64,000 bases of DNA, taken from Brachycybe producta. Lineage: Eukaryota; Arthropoda; Diplopoda; Playtdesmida; Andrognathidae. Position numbers and translations under genes: made by a program. Below, piece by piece: positions 41,256 through 53,284 of the stretch. Each line of letters starts with the position of its first letter. The first letter of the stretch is position 1. The notes under the pieces were generated by a model that was given only the letters and a program-made list of their open reading frames with translations, had not been told where the DNA came from and ran no database searches. The stretch spans positions 2,688,550-2,752,549 of the forward strand of contig JAUPFP010000002.1 in the NCBI GenBank assembly GCA_036925085.1. Direction: 5' to 3'.

Positions 41256-43984
41256 ATGTCATCGATGTCAAGGGATGCTGTAAAGGAAGTAGATGAAGCT
41301 GACACAAAAGGCTTATTTTAAAAGATATAAACATGGGATTACATCTGAAATGAAAAACCGATAACATGTTATAAACTAAAACAGTCACTCCATTACTTAA
41401 GAGGCTAACATCGTTTTTCTACTGAACCCGTAGACCCGAAGAAACGTTAATTTTTAAAGTATACACAGTCACGGCAATACATGTATGTTTATTTTTCATA
41501 TTTAAAGTCCGATTTTGATGCCTCAAAGTGCAGTGTGTGTGTCTGTGTGTGCACTGTAAACATATGTTCATCTAGTGCTAGAATGACAAATAATTTGTGT
41601 CCTTCTATTTTTAAAAACTATTTAAAAATTGCGAATTTCTAACTTATGTTAAACTCCATTGAGTATGCGCTTTAAGAAAAAATAATATCCATTAAAATTT
41701 TGGTAAAAATACCTAAAAATAATATAAAAAACCACAATTAAAACCACGGTGAAGCCCACACATTGGTACACGTGCTGAATGTTTTCTGGTTTTTAAAATT
41801 TATTTTTACGTATTTTTGTACGAAAATTTTACTGCATGTTTTTCCTTACAAAAAAAAAGTGCAAAAAAGTCCTTAACACGCTCTTTTTTAAAAAAAATCA
41901 AGAAACTTAAGTTTCCTTACTTTAATTTCCGTGGAATTAATAAAAATCCTATTGTGAATGAATATTATTTTGTTGAAGACGCAACACTTTCAAAAATACA
42001 AGTTTGTCTTAAGAGTGATTACTTAGTTTTAATCTCTGATCATAACTTACAAATTAGATTGGTATAAAATTATAAAATTATTAAGAACTTTTTACAGTAA
42101 CTAAGGTTTAGGGCCATAATGGTCAATACTTTTGTAAAAACAAAATAAAAAGTAATGTGTTGAAGGGTAAAGTTTTAGGGACGCTTATTTAAACACATCA
42201 ATAAAAAGAAAATTTTAAAAATCATCAAAGTGTTTTCCCTGTTTTTGCTAATTTATTTTGAACACTACTGGGGTCTTTGGTTATTGAAGGGTAACAAAAA
42301 CAGCACTTCACACCTTGGACATGTTTTCTTTTATAGTTTTATAGATGTCCTTTGATCTCTTATAGGTAAAGACAATGTAACTATAAAATAGTAACTTTTC
42401 AGTGAATATGGTTTATGCCTTTTTCAATATTTTTTACTTTATTACTAGTAGGGCTAGTGGTTCATTGTTTAAGGAAAAAGTATACCTACAAAAGGGCACC
42501 CTTTCTTAAATTTTGCTTCAATGTAATTTACAAAAATTTGGTCATTTCTGAATTGTAATGTATCAATATATTGGCTACCTATAAAATAAACCCAATCAAC
42601 ATTTTCCCTAAGGAAGGCCTTTGTGAATTATTTTCCCCTTTATTTCCTTTTTGAAGATATATTACTTTAGGTTCATCTAAACTTACTTAGATTTCTTTAA
42701 GCTGTCACCAGTGTAACTGCATGTCAGAACAAATGGTAAGATTGACTCTTTGATATATTTTATTGTTTATGGCAGTTTAAAAACTTTAGTCATGTCTGAT
42801 GTATATTTATTATATGCATATATTTAATGTAAATGTGTGCTCTTAGAAATTAATCAACTTTGAATGTAATTATTTCATAAAAAATAGGGGCCTATAAATC
42901 TATATTTTTTCACACTTAAACCATGATGCAAGGCAAAAAGTAAGTCTATGAAGAGAATGTTTAACTCGTGTATTCAAATAGATAGCTTAAAATAAAGTTA
43001 AGGCTGTGTGTCTAGGTGGAAAGTTTTATTTTTCTAAGTTTCACTTTGACCTAAGTCATGTTTTATAATACAACCATTAGTTGTAAAATGCAAACACCCC
43101 TCAAACTCTATTTTCAGAAGGGGGGGGGGCAAGGAAAATTTAAGTGTTTTAGAAACAAGGTCTGTGCTGTGTATTTTCATGTTGATAACTTTTAAAATAA
43201 ACTTTTTATGTCATTTTGAAAGTGAGGCATTTTCAAACAGTGCTAATTTTTATTTTCTTATGTAAAAAGTTTATTTTGAAAGATATCAACATAAAAATAC
43301 AACTTACGTGATTCACCTACCCTTTTCTAGTTTTCAACGCTTTCAGTTTCTTTTTATATTGTAGTGTTACTCGTGAAATACATCAATAAATCATATTTGG
43401 AAAATCACCATGTTTATAAATTATGTTACTAAAAACTTGAGTTTTTTAAACTAGAAAAATTAACAGAATCACAAAGGCCCTTGGCACACAAATTGAAATT
43501 ATAAGCTTAAATGCATAAGTACAAATTCATAATATACAAATAATACATAAACTACAAATTGCAAAATTTGAAATTATGAATTTAATTTTGTAATTACGAA
43601 TTGTGTTGTTGGTAATTATGAATTGTAACCACAAAAGTTACAATAAAATTGTTTGCATTTATAACTATTCAAATATGATTTCATCACAGTTTAAAAATGA
43701 TCGAATTTCACATTGTTTGCATAAACGTTTTGTGAATTAGTTTCTATTGGCCATAAGAAATACATTTTTAAAGATATCGTCAAATACTATGAAGTTATTA
43801 ACAGTAACTAGTTAGTAGTAACTTTTGGCTTTTGAAAAAGGAAGAATGCTGTTGACTTTGATTAATTTTAAATCAAATTTAACAACAGACGTACTAAAAA
43901 GTTGCAACTTTATTAGTATACTTTTTTCATAAAGAATATTTTGTGATAGTATTACTTTGTATTTCTTACATTTTTTTTTAAAGA
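41256..43984. other. No recognisable gene; fragment of TTAA family T1
   Basis: About 41397-41600 repeats T1 blocks (TTAAGAGGCTAACATCG and a TTTTTCATATTTAAAG block). The rest is AT-rich. A frame of 83 codons at 41816-42067 has no recognisable motif. Confidence 0.6.
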
Positions 43985-44575
43985 TGGGACATTGGAATCC
44001 TCGAATCATGAAAAATATTCGAGATTCGAAAACTCGAATCTTCGCACTTTTTTCGTCCTTCGAATCCTAACCTAAAAAACTGTTTAAAAACTTTGGTAAA
44101 ATTATTTTTTAACTCCATTGACATCCAATAGAAGCGTTCACTGCCAAAAAAACCGGCTATTGTTGCAGTGGCGGATATAAGATATTGGGCGTGGGGTCTT
44201 TTTATAAAAGAGGGCGCCGATTACAAAATTTTATTTTTATTTCAAATGTGTTAATAAAGTGCTCTTAAGACACAGGTGTTTCACAAATGAAAAAGATTAT
44301 CAAACTTAAATTAAAGGAAAACAAAAATTTTGTTCTCAATTTTGACATTTAAAAAAATTGAAATTCTAAACCAAAGGGGCGCCAAAAAAAGCTGTATAGG
44401 GCGCGAGGGAGGCCGTTCGGCCCCTGTCCCCATTAAATCCGCCACTGGACTGTTGCAATTTCGGTGGTATCAGGATCACTAATATCATTACCTTGTGGCG
44501 ACCCTGAATGGGATTCTTATATGGGATTCTTATATGAAGGATTTGAGAGATTCGGGAGATTAGAGAACCTTTTAG
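43985..44575 (+). repeat. Interspersed repeat, second copy, split by a hAT-like MITE
   Basis: It shares ATTCGAGATTCGAAAACTCG, TTCGAATCCTAACCTAAAA and CTTGTGGCGACCCTGAATGG with 24538-24779 and 25310-25420. Confidence 0.65.
44166..44447. mobile_element. hAT-like MITE
   Basis: Ends are CAGTGGCGGAT and the inverted ATCCGCCACTG. The 8-bp flanks are TATTGTTG and GACTGTTG, six of eight equal, an eroded hAT-type duplication. Confidence 0.65.
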
Positions 44576-44768
44576 TAAAAAAAAATGTTTAAGAACGCAT
44601 CTGCCATTCCAATAAATTCTTTGGCCCTTCCTAACATCAAAATCTGACTATGGCCCTGGAGAGACTTTGCACTGATATTGCAAGCCTACCAAAGCAATAA
44701 TCTTGCAGTTAATCTTCGCTGTAAAAAAAACCAGTGAAACGACTGTTTTACAATTTTTCAACAATATA

Positions 44769-45766
44769 CTAGTGGGGTAACCCGTCATAAATGACGGGAG
44801 CCAAATTCACATGCAATTGTGCCCAGCATTAGAATTTCTTTTCCTCTAGACCAAGTAACAAACCAATTAGAAATTGATAACGTTCATAAAAGGGCTGAGC
44901 AAAAGAAATTTAATGCTGGGCACAGTTGCCCATGATAAATTCTAGTTTAATTTTGCTACTATTATCCCCTCCCTTTTTATATTTGAAAGAGAAAATGAGT
45001 TTTTCATTTTCTCTGGTGTGCGCATGCGCATCGTTTGTGTTCCTTTTTTTACTCCTTTCATTTCAATTTCAGCCACCCCCTCCCACTTTTTTCAGCCCTG
45101 CACGTTTCTCTCTCTCCCCCTTCTACACTTTCCAACCTTTTCCCCTCTCCAATTTAATATCATGGGATTCTTGGTTGGGAAGGGTGCAACGTATAGTTGA
45201 CCTTGAGAAAAAAAAAGCAGTTCATTTATTCAAATTTATATAAATTCCGACGTGCTTCAAGGTTTTGTTACATCCACACACACACACACATAGATCTGGC
45301 TTAATATATATATATAATAATTAAGCCCCGTCTATCTGTGTTTCCTGATCTAACACTGTTACCTTGAAGCACGTCGGAATTTATATCAAGGTCAACTATA
45401 TGTTGCACTCTCCCCATCCAAGAACACCATGATATTAAATTGGAGAGGGGGAAAAGGTTGGAAAGTGTAGAAGGGGGAGGGGAAACGTGGAGGGGAATAA
45501 AGGGGGAGGGGGAAACTGAAATTGAAATGAAAGGAGTAAAAAAAGGAAAAAAACGACGCGCATGCGCACACCAGAAAAAAAGAAAAATCATTTTCTCTTT
45601 CAAATATAAAAAGGGGAGAGGATAATAGTAGCAACATTAAACTACAGTTTATCACAGGCAATTGTGCCCAGCATTAGAATTTCTTTTGGAGGAAAAGAAA
45701 TTCTAATGCTGGGCACAATTGCCAGTGAATTTCGCTCCCGTCATTTATGACGGGTTACCGCACTAG
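44769..45766. mobile_element. Two Helitron-like elements head to head
   Basis: The outer ends again show the CCCGTCAT/ATGACGGG hairpin followed by CTAG. The 5' ends meet at about 45303-45318 in a TA-repeat, so two independent insertions into the same repeat are possible. The right copy has a shortened inner inverted repeat. Confidence 0.55.
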
Positions 45767-45834
45767 TCTTATAATTTTCTTTATATAATCTGCCAATAAG
45801 CGCGTGTGATGCTTTGCACTATAAGGGTCGATTC

Positions 45835-45870
45835 CAACGATCTATAAATAATCTTCTTTATAGATCGTTG
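45835..45870. mobile_element. 36-bp miniature derivative of the hAT-like element
   Basis: Two perfect 14-bp ends, CAACGATCTATAAA and TTTATAGATCGTTG, enclose only 8 bases. GTCGATTC is duplicated on both sides (45827-45834, 45871-45878). The ends match the 785-bp element at 11563. Confidence 0.8.
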
Positions 45871-46128
45871 GTCGATTCACACTATGGTCAAGGCGGGATT
45901 TGGTTTGATCGTTTTCAAATATAGTACTAGAGATGACAAAGAAGCAAACTGGGAATCTGTTCAACATACTCCCTCAAGAAACTTTTTTTGTTTCTAGTTT
46001 TTTTTGTCTGTTTTTTTGTTTGGTCTATTTGGTCTATTTTGTTTGTTTTGTTGTCTGCAAAATGTGTATTCAAAATATTATTCATTTGTTTTTCTGCTTC
46101 AAGATTATTTATTATTGGTTATTTATAA

Positions 46129-46164
<36 letters not shown>

Positions 46165-46223
46165 AAAAATTATAAATTTTGATTATTTATAAAATTATTA
46201 AAACAACTAGACGAAATAAGTTT

Positions 46224-46919
46224 TGTGAGCTTTTGACATCGACCATTTTGTTTTACCAACCTGTAGATGACATTTTCTGTACCTCGTTACTTCTCTGCAT
46301 CGCGCGGTGCCCGCGCAGAGAAGCTCCGAGCTGCAGAGAGAGTTGGATGGAGACGGATTGTGGTCATCCTTCTGCATGGGGGTGAAAGCTATGCAGCAGA
46401 GTCGCGGCCATCCCTCTCTCTTCCGGTAGATGCTGATATACATCTTCCCCTTTCGGTACGCCGATAGGAGAAGATGTTGTAGCTGCTTAGGAATCGTATA
46501 CCTCCTGCCTTATGTAGTCTCCGGCCTCTGAAGAGAAGTTGATTACATGTACATAAAGACCACGCTGTTTCTTGTTATAACGCTTTTATTCATCTCTTGT
46601 ATAGAAACACAGAATACAAAGATGAATTACAAATACTAACGGTGCGTCCTCATGCCCATAATGTGGTACGGATAAGATCAACGTAATACAAAGGCAAGGA
46701 CAAGAACTGACTACAAAGAGGAACACGGCCCTTTTATACCTTGGACCTGTGTACACCCGCGAGGTGTAATCAGGTCCAAGTGACCATGGTCCTAAGTGTA
46801 TTAATCCACCGCTTGGGTATGAGTCAGAAGGAGGGAGAGGGATGAGCAAGAGTTGTTTACCCCCCCCCCCCCCCCCGGGGCTATGATTCTGGCGGGAACA
46901 CGAATTACAAGGTGTTACA
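46224..46919 (-). mobile_element. Solo LTR of family A, 696 bp
   Basis: It runs from TGTGAGCTTTTGAC to AAGGTGTTACA with GTTT on both sides (46220-46223, 46920-46923). CCTTTTATACCTTGGACCTG is shared with the other copies. A run of about 18 C lies near 46861-46876. Confidence 0.85.
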
Positions 46920-46998
46920 GTTTATTGGCGGAGTATGTTGAACAAAAACAATTAGAGATTACGGGTGTATGTCCACATAAATTTCAACCAGTCTGGTT

Positions 46999-47986
46999 GT
47001 GCTGGTTTGTGCCGCAAAAATTTGCATTTGTGCTACTTCCATTTAAAAGTTATTCAAATTTCAAATTGGAGGGGTCAAGTACATGCCAGCCCCTAATTTG
47101 AAATTTTTAACTTTTCTTTTCACAAATCGTTTGTGCTGGTGTGTACCACAAATATTTTCATTTGTACTACTTCTGTATAAAAGTTATTCAAATTTCAAAT
47201 TAGGTGGTCATGTACATGCCAGCCCCCTCCAATATGAAATTTTTAAGTTGTATGTTTGTTATGGTTTGTGCAGCAAAAATTTTGGTTTATGTTGCCACTT
47301 TGAAAATAAAAGCTACTATAGCACAAATTAAAATTTATTTCATATGAACATAGAAACATTGTTAAACAAATGCTGGATTTCACTGTAAAATGAAGTAAAG
47401 TTAAAATTGAATATCTTAAAAAATATAAAAGCTACATTCAATGCTTGAAACTTAAGGCAAAACATTACAATATATTAGAAAAAAACAAAAGGAGGATTAA
47501 CGTTAAATTTAGTATTGTGTCATTTTACTCCTTTCAATCAGACAAAATGACACAAGCCTACATTTTTAACAACTAATCTGATGTCACAAGATTATTCTTT
47601 AGTTGAGGCAAGTATAGTTGTGTTGTCAATAAAAAATACCTCATTTTGAAATGAATGCTTTATTTTTTTTAATATTTTGTAGCTTTTATATTTTTCAAGA
47701 TATTCAATTTTAACACTACTTCATGTTACATTTAATTCACGTATTTGTTAAGCAATGTTTCTATGTTCATATGAAATATATTTTAATTTGTACTACTGTA
47801 TAGTAAGTAGCCTTTATTTTCAAAGCGGCAACACAAATGGAAATTTTTGCTGCACAAACCAGCACAAATTTAAATATTTCACAGTGGAGGCGGCTGGCAT
47901 GTACTTCTCCCCTCCTGGTTTCTAATTTGAATAACTTTTAAACGGAAGTAGCACAAATAAAATTTTTGCGGCACAAACCAGCACAA
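46999..47986. repeat. Foldback repeat of about 1 kb with internal units
   Basis: TGTGCTGGTTTGTGCCGCAA at the left returns inverted at the right, and CATATGAACATAGAAACATT (about 47341) returns inverted near 47757-47776. On the left about three related 110-120-bp units lie in tandem. No coding sequence. Confidence 0.7.
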
Positions 47987-48099
47987 AAGATTGCTGTAGA
48001 AAATAGTTTAAAATTTGAAAGTGGGGGCCAGATACATGGACGTAGTTTTACACCCAGAGAGCGGATGAAAAAGTGTTTACATGGAAGTGAGTGAATTAC

Positions 48100-48663
48100 T
48101 TAAACCTTAGACTATTACCTTACTGGACTGGCAACTCCCGAAATTGTGTGTTCTACTGATATGCGGCGTCGCCTTAGAAGTGGCGCCTAGTCTAGCGGGA
48201 CTATGGTATATGAAATTTAGAGAAGATGTCAAGTTTTGGACGAGTTCATTTTTTAGTTGCAATGTATAGAGGGTGTATTCAAGGGGGGGGGGGGGCAGAC
48301 ATTGAAGAAAAAAATCATGTACGAGATTCACTAAGATTTGCAAAGATTCATCCAGATTCACAACAGATCGTATATATGGAAAACCATTTTACTCTTATAT
48401 CCGATTTTAGTGGATTTCCAGAATAGAATTAAAATCTGAAAATCCAGTAAAACGTGGAAAAACTATAATGGCTTGCCATACAGTACATGATTCACCCCCA
48501 ATGTCTTCCCCTTTGCAAAAACGAGACTTTTACTCGGATTTTACGCACAAATAATGCCACCAGACGGAGCTAGCTTCACTTTTGCCTTAGACCAGGTATC
48601 CAACGCTTTAACATGGAGAAGATAGGAAGTTGCCAGTCCAGGAAAGTAATAGTCTAAGCTTAA
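48100..48663. mobile_element. TTAA-flanked element, family T2, complete
   Basis: TTAA occurs at 48100-48103 and 48660-48663. Inverted ends of about 35-38 bp contain CTTAGACTATTAC and GACTGGCAACT. It matches the truncated copy in RGP1 intron 2. Confidence 0.7.
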
Positions 48664-48757
48664 ACACTGCAGAGATCAACTTAGCCAGTTGACATAACTT
48701 ACTTGCTAGACCAGCAAGTAAGTTATGTCAACTGGCTAAGTTGATCTCTGCAGTGTT
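48663..48757. mobile_element. 95-bp perfect foldback MITE flanked by TA
   Basis: Perfect 45-bp inverted arms starting AACACTGCAGAGATCAAC enclose 5 bases. TA lies on both sides (48661-48662, 48758-48759), as for Tc1/mariner-type insertions. A transcript would form a perfect hairpin. Confidence 0.75.
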
Positions 48758-48759
48758 TA

Positions 48760-50071
48760 CATTGGTTTTGGCAAAATATGTTGCAAGTTTATTGCTCGTG
48801 TACACCGGCCTTTAAGAATAGGATCTCTAGAATTTCTACCATGTAGTACAGTAATACTTCTAGTAAACACTACAGGGCAGGGGTTCTTAAGTTTTTTGCA
48901 ATTACAGACCCCCAATGAATTTCCCAATAAGTTCTTATGCCCCCTTTGCCTATGACATTGTTGTATTGACCTCGACACCTCAATCCGCATTGGTAATCGT
49001 TATAGTTTGTTCCAATTTAACAACTTTTTTTAAGTTGTTCAGAGATCTCGAGCCCCCATCCCATGTGTTTCTCATACTGGTGATTAAGAACCGCCTGCTA
49101 TAGAAATTAACATAGGGTTTATTTATGCACTATTTATAACTTTCAGTCTCGTGAACATTTGCAATGACAATGTATGTTCAATAGGCACAACGTCAAGATC
49201 AATAGTTATAAAACGAGACAATGACAATTACCATCAAGTTTAAAAAAATAGGTGACATTGCTGGTCTTACAACTGGTACATCAATCTTGACGGCCAAGCT
49301 ATTTACTTGTAAACCACAAAAGATCACTTGTAACTAACTAGTGTAGTTGATAAACTTGTAACTGACACTTGTTGCCAACCAACGATTTTCTGCCTAACTC
49401 AAAAGTCTAACTTCACAAATGTTTTGAAATTAAACAGAATGTCTTTACTATATCTCGTATTTCTTTTAAAACATAGCTTATTTCCAAATCCTTAGACATT
49501 TTTGTCTCATTGAAAATCAGTCATTTATACAGTATATGACATAATGGATAGTTTTAAAAATATGATTTAGACCTTTGGCATACTGGCGACTTTTGAAAGA
49601 TTTTTTGGCAACAAAATGAAGTTAAGGTCGCTGGACTGTTATCCAAATGTATTTTTTATGGAAAGACTTGGCACACAGTTAAAAGTCGCCTGTGTACCAA
49701 GGTTGGCGATTTTTTTATAAAATTTTCTTTTTATAATAACGTCATTTTGATGTAAATATCAATGAGAAACTGCAATTTATCATCTAGGTAAATTGGTACA
49801 GCTAGTGTGGTTTTCTCACTTCAATTGGCCAAACATAAGGAACCAAATGATAATAGTGAATAGGCAGAGGCCACGTTTGTTCTGCTATTAGTCGTCATAT
49901 CTAATTCCTGTTCTCTTGAATTGAACTGAGCATGCACACTAACACAGGGCCGTCTTTAAGTCTTTTGTGGCCCCTGGCACAAGAATTATTTGAGGCCCCC
50001 CAACCATGCCTTACAAATAAATTCATTTCACCCCAAGGAACCAGTGTTCTATACATTTTATGTATATAATA
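48760..50071. other. No recognisable gene
   Basis: AT-rich sequence without long frames or recognisable repeats, apart from a run of T near 49026. A short frame on either strand near 48915-49103 shows no motif. Confidence 0.6.
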
Positions 50072-50568
50072 TCCCAGGTCTGTGTGTGTAACGTCGGAAT
50101 TTATATAAATTTGAATAAATGAACTGCTTTTTTTTCCAAGGTCAACTATCTGTTGCACCCTTCCCATCCAAGAACCCCATGATATTAAATTGGAAAATGG
50201 AAAAGGTTTATAAAGTGTAGTGGGTGGAGGGAGAAAAAAGGGGAGGGGTGACTGAAATTGAAATGAAAGGAGTAAAAAAGGAACAAACGACGCGCATGCG
50301 CACACCAGAGAAAATGAAAAGCTCATTTTCTCTTTCAAATATAAACAGGGGAGGGAATAATAGCAAAATTAAACTAGAATTTATCACAGGCAATTGTGCC
50401 CAGCTTTAGAATTTCTTTTGCTCCGCCCTTTTATGAATGTCATCAATTTCTAATTGGGTTTGTTACTTGGTGTGACGTCATAAAAGGGCGGAGGAAAAGA
50501 AATTCTAATGCTGGGCACAATTGCCTGTCAATTTTGCTCCCGTCATTTATGACGGGTTACCCCACTAG
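50072..50568 (+). mobile_element. Helitron-like element, best preserved single copy
   Basis: It starts TCCCAGGTCTGTGTG after A and ends with hairpin CCCGTCATTTATGACGGG, TTACCCCA and CTAG before T. These are the Helitron rules: 5' TC, 3' hairpin plus CTRR, insertion between A and T, no target duplication. Length 497 bp, non-autonomous. Confidence 0.65.
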
Positions 50569-50814
50569 TATATATATAAAAAGTATTGATGATTCCATGA
50601 TGATTTCCATTGTATATATTGCAACAGGACTTTTATGAAGTAAATCACATAAGTGAATAGGCCTATTTTTTAAAAATAGTAAATTGTTTTTGATGTCGGA
50701 TAAATTGAAATTAAAGATTTAAAAATACAGAAAATAGTGACAATTCACTGACGGAGACCCTAGTTTAGACGGAGGCCCTGGGCCAGAGCCCAGTTGGCCC
50801 CCTATTAAGATGGC

Positions 50815-50985
50815 ACTGCATGCACACACACATGAGAGAACAACACACATGAATGCACACACACATGCACACACACACGCACACACACAAACATGACTGC
50901 ACACATGTGTATGCACACACAAATGAGCATGTGCACACATGAGCACGTGCAGGCACACGTGCACACAGCATGTGTGTGTATGCTC
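50815..50985 (+). repeat. CA-rich microsatellite
   Basis: Imperfect ACAC/ATGC repeats, largely alternating purine and pyrimidine. The surrounding 50569-51734 has no recognisable gene. Confidence 0.85.
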
Positions 50986-51734
50986 CTTGTGTTAATTGTA
51001 TAGTATATTTTCTTGTAGTGATTTACTTTATTGTCGAATAAAAAAGGCTACTGTTAAAAAAGTGGAGGGTGGGGGCAACCACCGGGCCTGTATTATGTCT
51101 AACGATCAGTAAGAAAAGTTTGGAATGACAAGTTCTTATTTATCATCAACTGTTATTTTTCTCGCAAGATTTAGTTAAAAAAATATGTCAAATATTGCTG
51201 TGCAGCCTAGAAGCTCTTAGGATTTTACTTCGTTTTTTTGTCCTCTGAATGGCACTACTGTAGTGGCTAATGCTTTGCTCCGTAGACAGTGTTGTCAAAT
51301 CTAGAGACAAAAAATATCAAGCAAATGTTTTTTTGGAAACAACATGATGAAAAAATTCAAATAGTTTTCAAAACTAGAATGATAGAATTTGCTGAAAGTT
51401 TTTCCATGTGAATATCTTAAAAATAAACATTTTTTATTTTCAGATTTTCCACTGAAGTTTCATAAAAATTATATTTGCGTTTTCAAACTGTTATAAAAAT
51501 GTTTGTTTTTCAAGACATCAAAATCAAAAAACCTTGCATTATCATCAACTATTCTAGTTTCTAAACACTGAACATTTTTATAATGCTTCTTTTGGAAAAC
51601 ATTTGCTTTAAACATAAAAATTTGCTGAAAACTGCTGGTGGGCAATTTTACCTCCTATAAATAAAAGCCACCCAAAACATTCCTATTAAGCAATGATCTC
51701 ACTGGCTTTTTTTACAGCAAGATACACTTTCAAT

Positions 51735-53001
51735 ATGCCCTGCAATAAATATTGTGAATGTGACAATACTCTTGCTGCTCTTGCACAAATTTCTTCTCTT
51801 CTTGCACTGAATTGCTCAAAAAAATTCAGTTCATTTTTTTTTCTAAGAAAAAACAGTAGTGGTGAAATTTATGAACCAAAAACGAGTTCCAGCACTAGTG
51901 CGGATGCAACAGTAAGCAAAACCTCAATATGTTTTAGAAACTAGAAGAGTAACTGAATTATTTAAAGGTACTTTCATATATTTTTTATCATTTTCACAAA
52001 CTAAGTGAAATAATTTGCATCGGGATATAGACAAAATAAGTTTCTTTTGAGCCCTATTCATGTTGTTTCTAAAATGCAGAATAAACTGTTGTATTCCTTA
52101 GTAGCCTTTAAGTTGCAATTCACTTTAAGTTGAGGCTAAAACCTTTTTTAAGGTTATGCCTTATCTGGAGCAATTTTTCATATTGTAAGTTGTAACTTTA
52201 ATACAGATGACTGCAGTAAAAGGATTACTGATTGGGGACTCAATTCTTCGTCACGTTACACTGAACAGGATCCTCGGCTACGATTCTAACATAAGCATTT
52301 GCACGTTTTGTTTACCTGGAGCAAGAATTGCCGACATTTCACAAATAATAAACAAACAATGTTTAGCTATGCACAAACTAGACTTTATTGTGATACATGT
52401 AAGTAGCAGACAACTTAAACATAATTCATTATTAACAAATTGTTTCGATAAATTTATAGTAACTTGTAAACATTGCAAAAATGACAATTATTAATTCAGG
52501 TAGGAACAAATTACCTGAAAAGACCAGAAAAACAAGTCCTAGGAGACTTAATTAATTTAGCCCACAGTCTAAAGAAGCATGTGAACACTATTTACATTGG
52601 AACAATTCTTCCAAGAAACGATAATAGCTCGTTCAACAGAAAAGGAATAATAATAAATCGAGGATTAAAAAACACCAAAAGGGCATTTTTTCAGTGTTAA
52701 AAATGAGGTATGGTTCAATCATAAATACAGCTATGCTGTGTATAAAAGTGAAAGCGCAATATGTAATTGCATTTTTCAGATTGCTTTTCGGATTAAAGAT
52801 GGTAGTGGTAAACACAATCTTCTAAGCAAAGACAGGCTGCACCTGTCTTTTTATTCAGGTGTAACTGCATTCAGTAGCATCATACGGAGGGTACTGAGAA
52901 AAAAATTTCCAGGTTTTGTTCCAGAAGTGGGTCCCAGAACTGTCAATGCAACAACATTATCCAGACAGTGTTTTTGCAAATTGTGCCACTTATGGTCATA
53001 A
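51735..53001 (+). CDS. SGNH-hydrolase-like gene of three exons, one frameshift
   Basis: Exons 51735-51911, 52207-52398 and 52500-53001 join in phase through GT-AG introns (gtaagc/atacag and gtaagt/attcag). The product has LLIGDSILRHV (Ser block), CLPGARIADI, VIHVGTNYL (Gly/Asn region) and KDRLHLS (Asp-x-x-His), the SGNH esterase order. In exon 3 a run of six T at 52686-52691 needs one base fewer to keep the frame; this may be a real lesion or a sequence error. The 5' end may lack an exon, since an acceptor precedes the first ATG. Similar proteins occur as ORF1 of non-LTR elements and as orphan genes; here it lies inside the large inverted repeat. Confidence 0.65.
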
Positions 53002-53284
53002 TAATAGTGCTTGTTTGGATTATATTAGGTTTGAAACACTGATCTTATCATACGATGCATCCTAATAAAATAGTAATAATGCTTTTCAAATATTTTTCTC
53101 TTTCAGTCCATTAACAATGTGCATTAGAAACCGTTGCAAAACATGTATAACATAAAGATTTCACATGTTTGGATTTCTCCACTTGATATTCTAGCATTTG
53201 AAAATTTTTAAATGTCAAGCTGTGTTCCTCAACAACATTCCTATGGGATTTTTTACCTTTGTGTTCTCTAATCCTCAGAGTACT

